The notes under the pieces are model-generated. The model was not told the origin of the DNA. It worked only from the letters and a program-made list of their open reading frames with translations, and did no database searches. A program made the translations under genes and the position numbers. Below, one piece after another: positions 35,029-45,167 of a stretch of 64,000 nucleotides of DNA. The DNA comes from Biomphalaria glabrata (Eukaryota; Mollusca; Gastropoda; Planorbidae), in NCBI RefSeq assembly GCF_947242115.1, contig NC_074716.1, positions 9,315,501-9,379,500 of the forward strand, written 5' to 3'. The stretch's first letter is position 1. Each line of letters begins with the position of its first letter.

Positions 35029-36544
35029 AAATATTAGAAATATTTTACTTTAAAGTATGAATAAAAATAAAAATAAACGTTTAAAAAAACAACAACTGGA
35101 TTTTAGCGAAGAAGTTATTTTAATGTATACAATTTTCATCTTTTTATTGACCTTCAACAGTCGTCTCGCGGACCCCTAGGCATCCGCGTATCACAGCTTG
35201 AGAACCAATGTCTTAAACAACGGAGGTTTTGTCTCTTGCCCTTCCTAGAGTAGGTGGACCATGTCTAATTGCCTTAGTACACAGGCTCGATAAATAAAGG
35301 CTTTAGTATGAATAGTCTACTACATCAGCGAACGCTTTCCCAGGCTGTGCAGTGATTTTGTAACCATTGCTTTAGCTATTCTGTAATTATTGTTCATTTA
35401 ATTAGCGCACATTTGGAAATAATGTTGCCGAGGTCGCAGAAATCATCAACTACTTTTTTACTTTGTCCATTAGTTGCAATGTTTGGTTAATGCTATTGTT
35501 TCGCCTTATGCTTTAGCCAGAGTATTGGAATGCAGCAGACAGTCAACTACAATATCAAGTTAGCAGATTAAGGAACCCTAGATGTATAATTAACTTAGAA
35601 CTGTTACCTAATGTTAGACCCTTAGTATTATTAGTTTGTAAACACAAGCACCATAATCCATGGACTTTGAACGCGACATTTAGTGACATCACGAATTAGT
35701 TGGGTTTTACATTATTTATTTTAACATAGTCAGTTTTCAGCCCTTAATCTGAATACACTGAAGAGATTTCTAAGGGAACTTGTAAGAAATTACACAACTT
35801 TATTAGGCACAAAAGCCATATGCCAAAAAGTTTAGATGTTAACAGCTATCCATGTTGGACACCGGTGTTGACCACAAAAGATATTTATATACTGAATGGG
35901 GGTAATTCAACTTCATGGCTCAATTAATCTTAAAAACATACGATTATTTACCTAGAAAAATACTAAATATCGTATAATTTATTAAGCTTCATTGGTTTCG
36001 AAGAAGGGCATCTTGTTTATATACAATGAAAAGGCCCTTTATGATGATCATGTCAAAAATTTCGTCAGATCAACTAAATCTACTATATAATTACAAGCTA
36101 TCACATTGACCAAGGGATCTCTTTAAACTGTCGTACGGAGTCGAATGAAATTTCGTACACAGGTTCCTTTTACCCCCAAGGCGCTTAATAAGACCGGTTT
36201 TGACAGATTCGCTATCTGACCACCATGATTTTATTTTCGGTATTTCCCCAAAATGCAACACTCTATATATAAACTATAAAAGGAAGTAGCACAAAAATAG
36301 AATTTGCTGTAAATTAACTCTTTTCCCCTAAGTGAACTATTGGTTTAACTTAGTAACGTCACTTCCGCTTTCTTTTAGACGATGAGCAAATAAAATAAAA
36401 AAATAATAATATCAATCCTAATATCATCAAAAACAGAATAATCTTACCTAGTCAATTCGATACATTCAAAAGGGGTAAAAAAAAGGGGGGGGGTATAAAT
36501 TATAAAAACAAATTCATATTTCTTTTTATTTAGAGTCGGGCAAC
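35029..36544. other. Intergenic sequence, no gene recognised
   Basis: About 1.5 kb, AT-rich. A short CTTGAGAACCAATG patch near 35,200 looks like a decayed hAT end. Confidence 0.4.
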
Positions 36545-37083
36545 TTACATGCGTCAAGAACACAGATAAAAATAGCTTCCACTTACAAAGCCTGCCGACG
36601 CATAAAGTGCATCTCCTGGAGGTATCATGTCTCCAACCAGGACGTTCTGAAGCAGGCCAATATGCTCAGCATCTATGCTCTTCTCACACAGAGAAGACTA
36701 CGCTGGCTCGGTCATGTCACTCGCATGCCAGATGGAAGAATCCCTAAAGACATCCTATACGCTGAGCTTGCAGAGGGAGTCAGACCCAAGGGCCGCCCAA
36801 GATTCACTTACAGGGTTGTCTGTAAGCGAGACATGAGAACCACGGGCATCAAAGTAAGTGGGAGGAGATAGCCCAAGACCGAACAGCATGGAGACTGTAC
36901 GTGCTGGTACGAACTTCGCCGAGCGCAAAAGAAACGAAACTTCACCAGTCAAGAGAAAGAAGAAGAAAGCTGCCCATTCAGCTAGCCCTAAATCAGATGC
37001 ATATACATGCACGAACTGTGGCAAACTCTGCCGCTTCAGAATCGGTTTGATCAGTCACACCAGATTAGAAAGTGAGAAGTGGT
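36545..37083 (+). mobile_element. LINE-B fragment, C-terminal coding end
   Basis: Encodes CRRIKCISWRYHVSNQD, LLTQRRLRWLGHVTRMPDGR, EGVRPKGRPRFTYRVVCKRD and, after one frameshift near 36,855, a C-terminal finger YTCTNCGKLCRFRIGLISH. It keeps the codons after RMPD that the 30-kb copy lacks. Upstream reverse transcriptase is missing. Confidence 0.85.
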
Positions 37084-37377
37084 AATTGTAATAAAAAATG
37101 GGTCGGTAAGTTTAAAGCATGTCATGGAATGTGGGAGGAGTCACGGTGAAAATATAATAGAGATTGAATTAAAAAGCCGAAGAAAAGTCATAGAGCGTAC
37201 GAAGGACAAACTTTTCTGTTGTGGGCGGGGTTGGAGGGGGAGCAAATAAGTAAAAGAGATACAAAAGCATGTTTGCGTGTAAGTGTCATCGTGGTGTGTG
37301 TGTGTGTTATGAAGCAGGTCTTACAAGACAAATCAAAAGTCTATGTCGGAGAAATTTCGATGCGCAGGTGGGGTTCT

Positions 37378-37427
37378 AGAGAGCGAAAGAGAGAGTTAAA
37401 GAGAGATAGAGAGAGATAGAGAGAGTT

Positions 37428-37462
<35 letters not shown>

Positions 37463-37503
37463 AAGAGATAGAGAGAGATAGAGAAAGGGATAGAGGGAGA
37501 TGG
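37378..37503 (+). repeat. (GAGATA)n-type purine repeat
   Basis: About 125 bp of GAGAGATA repeats on the plus strand. Confidence 0.93.
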
Positions 37504-37624
37504 AAATATGAGCGGGGCGGGAAATTAGTTAACATATACATTAATTTACGGGCTAAGAAGTATGTAGAGAAAAAAAAAAGAAAATAATTAAAAACAATGT
37601 AGAGCCTGATAGTACGATAGAAAG

Positions 37625-37762
37625 CAACCGCTCTCTCTTTCTCTTCTTCTCTCTTTCTGTCTCTCTCTTTATTTTACTCTCTCTCTCTCTCTCTCTCTCT
37701 CTAACACTCTCCCTCTCTCTCTCTCTCCCTCTCTCTCTCTCTAACACTCTCCCTCTCTCTCT
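37625..37762 (+). repeat. (CT)n pyrimidine repeat
   Basis: About 135 bp of CTCTCT with AACACT interruptions, lying 120 bp from the purine repeat and complementary to it. Confidence 0.93.
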
Positions 37763-37964
37763 GAATTGCAGTCGTATATCTTCTAATGGATCTACAACTA
37801 GTACATTGACTGACATAGGACGTTGGATAGACCTTACAAGTTATTACTTGAGACTTGAAATGGCCTGTGAAGTAAAGCTCTTATCAATACTATAGATATA
37901 TATATATGGATAGACAAATAGATAGACACATAAACAGATTTACACACACTCACACACACACAAA

Positions 37965-39856
37965 TGGGAGTAGCCAGGATTTTTTTGGGGAGGGGGGTTC
38001 AGGGGGATTTTTTCCTCCTCCCCCCACAAAAAAATTCATGCGTGTGTGCGTGAGTGTGTGTGTGTACATAATTAATCCCTTCATTCTCTCGGAAGACGTT
38101 TATTGTACCCTAGAATAGGTTCTTCCTGAAGTTAGTAGAAAAATTGTAGACTCCCCGCCATTGCCAGCAAGGGGGTCTGGGGGAGCTCACAGCTGTGAGT
38201 TCTCCCAGCGCGGGGCGAAGCCACGCCGCCAAGCACTATTTCCAGTATTAAAAGGCAACAAAATACATATTCAGAGGTATCTACAGTGCATTATCCTGCT
38301 ATTAAAACGTTTTATTTCAAAAACCGTATGTGCTTTTCTTACTGACTTAGAACTTCCTGCGTCGTTCGGCGTATTGGGCGGCAATGTCTGCAGCTTCTTT
38401 CCACCTGCTCTGAGGACCTCCATGAAAGTGTAGCGCCGAGTTGTACTAGGATGTTCCTGATTGCGCTTTCCTCGTAATGGCCTCCATGTCTTCGCAGCTC
38501 TTATTATGCCTAATTCCTTTTGTCGCAGAACATGTCCCGCAAATCTCATGCCACGCTCTGTCACAACCTTACTAAGGGGTCTACTTCCAGTTAGGCATGG
38601 GATTTCCTTCATTGAGACCCGATCTCTATAACTCACTTCAGACTTTGTTGAGCCACATTTAGACTTTTTCAATTTCGTTTGATGGCAATTCACCGCACTT
38701 TTTTAATGGAGCCCAGCCACTGGTAGAAATTTGTAACCTCTATGGCTACGCGCTTGGAATTAGGTGACTGTAGTTTGCTTTAGATTTTATATAAAAAAAG
38801 GGAAGTTTAGTCCTCAAAATCCTTGGGGGCAGGGGAACAACAACAAAATTTCTGGAGTTGTTTTTTTTTAATTTAAAACCCCATTAGCTACGGTAATAGA
38901 ATTTGTTGACTGTATTTGCTTTAGAATAAAATTGAGAGAGGTTTTCAACATCAAAACTCTCTGTATGGGAGTATTTAAACTCAAAACCTTCAGGTGGGGT
39001 TTTAAAAGCCCTCTGGAGGAGCGGGTTTAAATTTAACCCCCCTTTGGCTTGGCGACGCTCATAGAATTTTGAGTTAGCAATTCGCTTTTTTTTTATATTG
39101 ACGAGGTATTTTATTAGCTTCAAACGCCACTGAAGGGAGTTTAAACTCAAAACGCCCTTTGGCTACGCTCATAAAATTTTTAGTGTGCAATTTGCTTTTG
39201 TTTAAATAGAAGAGGTAGCCTATTTTTAGCTTCAAACCCCGCTGAAGTGGCGGGGGGGGGGTTAAACTCAAAACCCCCTATGGCTACGATCATAGCATTT
39301 CGAGTGTGTAATTTGCTTTTTTTTATATTAGAGATATTTTTATCTATATTTTAGTTTTATATCCCGCTGAAGAGGAGTTTAAACTCAAAACAACTTTGGC
39401 TACGCTCATAGATTTTTTAGTGTGCAATTCGCTTTTTTTTTTAATTAAAGGGGTATGTTTTTAGCTTAAAACTTGCTGAAAGGGTGGGGGGGTTAAACTC
39501 AAACCCCTCTAGGCTACGCTATTAGAATCTGGTGACTGATGTATGGATAGTCTTATATTGAAGAGGGGGTTTTATCGTAAATATCGGAGGGGGGTTTAAA
39601 ATCAAAATTTTCCTTTGCTATGCTCTTGGAAATTGGGGATTCTTGTTCGCATTTTTTTTTTCGGTTTTGATTTATAGAAGAGGGGGATTTGACTGCAAAA
39701 CCCCATAAAAACCCCTTTGGCTTCATTGAGGCAAGTGATGGTTTAGTATTAAAATCTCACCTAAAATAAACAGAATCAAAGGAAAAAATCAGTCACTAAT
39801 TTCCGATCCCACCCCCCCCTTTTTTGAACCCCAACCCCCCCCCCCGGTCACGCCCA
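37965..39856 (+). mobile_element. DNA-transposon-like element with internal ~110-bp tandem repeats
   Basis: The left end TGGGAGTAGCCAGGATTTTT and right end (reverse complement TGGGCGTGACCGGGGGGG) are similar G-rich termini. Between 38,740 and 39,730 about eight units of roughly 100-165 bp each repeat a GGCTACGCTCATAG box, a GTGTGCAATTTGC box, a poly-T run and AAACCCC/GGGGTTTAAACTC. No transposase frame. The left arm carries a GGGGTCTGGGGG...GCGGGGCGAAGCC segment, and a LINE piece lies inside. Flanks are microsatellites, so no target duplication can be read. Confidence 0.6.
38335..38700 (-). mobile_element. LINE ORF2 C-terminal fragment inside the repeat element
   Basis: Minus-strand frame 38,271-38,693 reads RDRVSMKEIPCLTGSRPLS, RGMRFAGHVLRQKELG and TWRPLRGKRNQEHPSTTRR, a LINE ORF2 C-terminus. 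After one frameshift the natural end (ADIAAQYAERRRKF, stop) lies near 38,349. 5'-truncated. Confidence 0.65.
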
Positions 39857-39936
<80 letters not shown>

Positions 39937-39949
39937 AGCTATAGGTATG

Positions 39950-40013
<64 letters not shown>

Positions 40014-40075
40014 TAGCTATAGGTAGAGAGATAGATAGATAGATAGAGAAAGAGAGAGAGAAGATAGAGAGAGAA
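39857..40075. repeat. Compound (TA)n (GA)n (GATA)n microsatellite
   Basis: TA repeats to about 39,913, then GA, then GATA units to about 40,003, then mixed GA/GATA. Confidence 0.95.
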
Positions 40076-40507
40076 TGAGGACAGAACCATCATTATGTCG
40101 TCAGAATGTGGGTTTTTTATATACACGTAATGGGAAATTCCCTTTTATTAAATAAAAAAAAGGAAACACTTTCGGTTTGGCTGTTATTGCTTGGAACTCC
40201 TAGCACAGGTATGATAGCTTTTTGTTTCTTAGAGTTGTATACTAAAGAAATCTGTATCTCTTGTCATCAAACTGAAATAAATTATACAATGTAAATGCAT
40301 TCGTCGTTGTACCAGGCATTTTCTACTATCTTCTATTCTACTGCAGTTTAAAATAAACGAATATAACAATGTTAGGCTACATGACTACATGCTAAATGCT
40401 AATTTTGTTTAGCGGTGTTTTACTTATTTTGACAATACCAGTGTTTTTCAAACTTTTATCGGGGACCGACTTTCTCCGGAAGTAGTATTTCATTCATATT
40501 TTAAAGG

Positions 40508-40992
40508 TGGACGGTCATTTCATCCCCGGTCACTTCCTCCCTGGTCACTTCAGCCTCAATGAAATACTTTTTTCTTAGTCACTGTGTAATTGTACTGATA
40601 GGGCGTTGGCTAATAAATAACTATGTTTATTTACAATGGATCGTCTTCTAACTATTACCAATAGACTGTCTATCTTATTGATTTTGATTAACACGCAAAA
40701 AAAAATTATTTTCAATTAGCTCTATATGTATAGATAATAAATTGTTATATTGTTTTGATAACATTAAATTCTATTTGTATTTAATGTGTCACACTTTTTT
40801 GTCATGAAAAAAAAATATGTTTATGAAAAATCCTTACTTTTTAGAATTATTATTTTTTGGATAAAAGGATGAAATGGCCAGGGGATGAAATGATCGGGGA
40901 TGAAGTGACAGGGGAATAAGTGACCAAAGATGAAATGACCGTGGGTGGAGTGACTGAGGATGAAGTGACCGGGGATGAAATGACCTGGACCT
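40508..40992 (+). mobile_element. MITE with subrepeat-built inverted ends
   Basis: The left end (GGTCATTTCATCCCCGGTCA and on) and right end (GTGACCGGGGATGAAATGACC-type) are inverted. The right arm is a run of about eight degenerate 15-16-bp units (GATGAAATGACCGGG), so the terminal repeat is itself tandem. The interior is AT-rich and non-coding. Confidence 0.7.
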
Positions 40993-41402
40993 TTTTTTAC
41001 ACTAGAAAGGACTCTTTATAGAGTTGGTAGAAGAATGATTACGGACCCCCCTTTAGCAAATAAGGGATAAAGGAGAGGGGAATTCATAGCGTTTTTTCTG
41101 CATACAGACATTGAGACAAATTTATCCTGGTGTCTACAGATCACTTTCTCTTACAGCAGGTTATGTGAAGCTAAAATAACAAGGCGTGGGATGTACTTTT
41201 TGTTTTGTCCACGGAAAGTTGTCGACATAACGATGTGAGGCATTCGGATAAAATGAAAACTTTTAGCTGTGATAAAGTGGATTAGAATCGCGTTAGAGAA
41301 AACGTATTAAATGCTTTGTTTTAATTTTAGTGTATATTTTAAAGGGGAAAAAAAATGATTTTATTGTAAACGTCTCTGTCTTTAAAAAAATACCATCTAG
41401 GG

Positions 41403-41599
41403 CAGGGGTTCTCAGCCTGTGATTCGCGACCCCTTTGGGGGTCGATTGACCATTTGCCAGGGGTCACCTAAGACTATCGAAAATATGGATTATTATTGTC
41501 TACTCTTCTATTGCTGTATGTATGTGTGTGTGTGTGGGTCGCGGCAGAGTGGGGGATTGTTAAAAGGGGTCGCCGAACTTAAAAGGTTGAGAACCACTG
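41403..41599 (+). mobile_element. hAT MITE, second copy
   Basis: Begins CAGGGGTTCTCAGCC and ends GGTTGAGAACCACTG; same family as 24,513-24,697. Flanks ATCTAGGG and TTCTAGGG match at 7 of 8. Confidence 0.88.
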
Positions 41600-42045
41600 T
41601 TCTAGGGAGTCCTAACAAAAGAAAACAGAGGTAAGTTTGACTATTTTTGAATCATTGGCAACTGTTTAAACATTGGGCATCATTTTTATTTGGTTAATAT
41701 TTTAAATTATGGTTATGACTACTGTTCTATTTCTTTTTCCCCTTCAAAAATAAATTGATCGTCAGCAAGTCGCCACCTCCAACTCAACCGCTCCCATAGT
41801 TTGAGAAACGCTAGACTTCACGGTGTGTGTATGGACAATAGAATAAAATATTACTTTTATCTTTTAATTGAAATGAGATAATTTGAAACAAAATTACGTG
41901 GCACTTTACATTTACGAGGGAAAAAAAAATGCAATTTCTTAGAAACTTGAACTTTTTTTTAATCTCCAAAAGGAAACTTCGGAAAATGGAGATTTTAAAT
42001 TGACTTAAATCAATATTTAGACCACGGGAAAGGTCACTACAATTT

Positions 42046-42150
42046 ACCTTGGCCTAGCCTTTAGTCTGTTTCACTGTTGGGGCGCCACGTGTGATCTTTT
42101 GGCCTTATTTTTCAATTCCTCTCTCTACCCTTTTATCCATTGATAGAATG
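42046..42150 (-). mobile_element. LINE-E 3' tail fragment
   Basis: Plus-strand TTTACCTTGGCCTAGCC and TTTAGTCTGTTTCACTGTTG match the family tail at 12.4, 31.6 and 58.9 kb. Confidence 0.6.
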
Positions 42151-42503
42151 GACATGTCTCACATTGAAATAGATGCACTAATGTTAGTTATTATTAATAT
42201 TTCAACATAATTCGTAAGCTCGTAACATAAGTTAATAATATTTAAAATACACCATAAGCACATAAATGCAGTGCCTATATAATAGAAGTACTATTCACAT
42301 GTTTGTTTCATCGATGTCAATTGTAAAGCGTATAGACCGCCATGTTTTCGATAGTTAGAAAAGAAAATAGATGAAAGAAAAACGAAACAGAAATGTTTTA
42401 TTAAATAAGTGTAATAACTAAATGTGTAGTTTATAAATAAGAGTAAAAAAAAAAAAGAAAAGTTGAGTCGTAAAATTAAAGGGAAAATAATTAGAAAATT
42501 AGA

Positions 42504-42735
42504 TGGCGCGATAGCTGAGAGGTAAAGCGCTTGACTTATAAATCGAGTGTCCGGGGTTCGAGTACTTGCTTAAATCTACTGAGCTTTAATGGGTACCTGA
42601 CATTAGTAGGGAAAACGTAAAGGTGGCTGGTCGTTGTGCTGGCCACATGACAACATCGTCAACCGTGGGTCACACTAACAGATGATCTTAACATCATCAG
42701 CCCTATAGATCACAAGGTCTGAAAGGGGAACTTCT
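42504..42735 (+). repeat. SINE family 1, nearly full-length
   Basis: Head GCGCGATAGCTGAGAGGTAA, B box GGGGTTCGAGTAC, shortened body, and tail CACAAGGTCTGAAAGGGGAA followed by T-rich sequence. Confidence 0.88.
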
Positions 42736-43826
42736 TTTTTTTTTTTACTTTTCATTGTCAAATTAGAAGGTCTGATAACAAAATCGAAAGTTTGAAATTT
42801 TATTGAAAGCTTTAAAATATTGCATAATCGTAGAGATAATCTCTTTATTGTGTGATAGGAGCTACAGGTGTCCTTGTCGCAGATCCGACTATCGCAAAAG
42901 GGCTATACAACGGGTTTTTCTAAATAAATAATGAAAAAAATACTCCCGCATTTTTTTTCTTTTAAAAAGATTTTTCCCACAGCCAGCCGATGTATATCTA
43001 GAGTAGCCGATTGGGAAAAATTGGCCAAAAAATGAATACTTTGTAGCCAAACGTTATGAATGCTGATTGGCTGAAATAGCCGTATAGCACATTTATTGGT
43101 TCAATCGTTTCAGTAGGTCTCGACACTGACCTTCGATATGCAACCTGTTAAAGCTCGTGAAGTCAGAAACAGTTGGCGTGTAAACATTATTAAGAGAATG
43201 GGAAATTTTTGTTTAGGAGATTAAAGTGTTAAGAGATGTTTGTATCCAAAAAATAGTGTAATTATATGAAATTAATGGCAATTTTAATTTCTCATAACGT
43301 ATCCTCCCTCGAAAGTCAAGAAAACATTTTATTTTACATTTATGTTACAGCAATAGAAATGATAATGTAGAAATAACTATAACATTGCTACTGGTTCAAA
43401 GTTGATCACTATGCGATTTCCTATTCAAGTATTTAAATGTCGTTTATTTACGAAATAATTCATGAGTATACAATGTTAATTCGTCGCTTTCGGTTACTTC
43501 TTTGTATTGATGCCAAGGGGAACTGTTAAACAATATAGCCTCATAGAATAGACAAGTCATAAAATGCTGTCTTTACCGAAAATGAAAGTATTTGAAATTT
43601 TAAAAATTGTCATGTTAAAAACTATTATGGTGATAGGTATCATATATAGATCACCGGAAGGCTTCCAAAATATTAAGTAACAAGTCCTAGTTAATGAGAA
43701 CTGATCTGGATTGCGAAGCTGCAGGTGACAAGAAAATCTACGATCACAGGGCCACTTCAGGCCCTGGGCCTAGGGCGGTAGCCCCACTTGCCACCCCCTA
43801 GGGCCGCTACTGCTTTATAAAACCAA
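42736..43826. other. Intergenic sequence, no gene recognised
   Basis: About 1.1 kb. A GC-rich patch at 43,745-43,812 (CAGGGCCACTTCAGGCCCTG ... GGGCCGCTACTG) looks like a transposon end. Confidence 0.4.
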
Positions 43827-43962
43827 TAAAGTTGGGGAAAAGTAAAGGCGGTTGGTCGTTGTGCTTGCCACATGACACCCTCGTAAACCGTAGGCCACAG
43901 AAACAGATGACCTTTACACCATCTGCCCTATAGACAACAAGGTCTGAAAGGGGAACTTTTTA
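43827..43962 (+). repeat. SINE family 1, 3' half
   Basis: From TTGGGGAAAAGTAAAGGCGG to the tail AAGGTCTGAAAGGGGAAC. Confidence 0.88.
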
Positions 43963-45147
43963 TTTGATTATGTATTTAGTGAAAGGTCAATAGTAAAGAA
44001 CCTACGTAAGGAACTATGTCTGGTGGACAAAAAAAAAGGCCTATACTGTCAGAGGTGGACGAGCTTGTTAGCGTGATGTGGTACGGTATGTATAGGTATA
44101 TATGACATATGACACTCGACCGAGGCCCTGCACTCTGCTAAGGCCGCCTCTGATACAAAGTGTACTGTTGAAAAGGAAGAGTTAAAGCTTAAACTTCTTT
44201 TTTTTTTCTTTTTCTAAGGGCTTGAAGTCGGAATACCTGTATTTTTAATGCTGATAATCTATAATCAACATAGATTTTTTTTTTCGTGACAGCTTATATC
44301 GATAGAGGCCATCGCGGGGAAATGCAATGCCACTTGTATCAGCTTTAATCTAGAAGCACCCAGGATAATCCTGTTTCATTGTAATCAATCACAACATCTG
44401 TAAAACAGTAGCACGATGTCGTGATTTCGTGTGAAGAAAACAGGATTTTAAACAAGCACTAGAAAAAAATAATACTTTTAAAACCAAAGCTTATCTAAGG
44501 GTAACTAACAGCTGATTACTGTCATTTGTCAGAAAATTAGAGGGTTTACCCTCTAATTTTCTGTAATATATAAAACAAAATTAATGAACTATTACAAAAT
44601 GAGGTACTGACTGGGTCAATTTCTGTATTGATTCATGTATTGTTATCGACTATAAATAATGAAGCAAAATTTCAACTTTGATCTGAGAATGGGAAGTGGG
44701 AGAAAAAACGTGTCAAAGCGTAATAAGGGGATGAAGGGTTATTTACATTCCTATTAAGTAGCATTTATTTCCCTTATTTCAAAATGGAACAAAATATTTG
44801 ACCAATAACAATTTATTAAATAATTATTTAATTTTTTTAACTTCATCCGAAAATGGGACATGGGAGTATAGATACAAGTATACTCATTTTTGTAATTTTT
44901 AAAAGTAAGCTATAAAAGGAAAGTTTGTTATTGTTGTGGTTAGACAATAAATGTTAAATTTAGTAATAAGAAGTACATTACTTATTTTCTTCGAATAAGT
45001 TCTTTCTTTCAAAGGGACATACAAAATAATATATTTCACATCCCATGAATTTGACTGAAAGTCGAATACAATTTACCAATGTTAATTTCTAGACGATGTT
45101 TTTAACTGGATTAAATTATTTGTGTATATCTTTCTTTGTATTTATAG
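43963..45147. other. Upstream flank of the IAP-type gene
   Basis: No further exon could be recognised. Around 44,640-44,715 there is a diverged piece of the repeat seen at 48.6 and 58.6 kb (TTGATCTGAGAATGGGAAG...). If the gene has additional 5' exons they could lie here or outside what I can detect. Confidence 0.35.
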
Positions 45148-45167
45148 GTCTTGCTGAGCTCGTGAAG

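Larger units (their letters stand above)
40439..41813 (+). mobile_element. Old hAT-like element carrying two later insertions
   Basis: Left end CAGTGTTTTTCAAACT; the right end reads, in reverse complement, TAGCGTTTCTCAAACT (13 of 16 matching). Flanking octamers GACAATAC and GACTTCAC agree at 5 of 8, consistent with age. No transposase frame survives. Inside lie the subrepeat element (40,508-40,992) and a hAT MITE (41,403-41,599). Confidence 0.6.

Noticed and set aside
45096-45167. ATG at 45,096 as the IAP start
   Set aside because: The in-frame extension overlaps an acceptor-like pyrimidine tract ending at 45,147 and has a weaker context than the ATG at 45,168. Not excluded.
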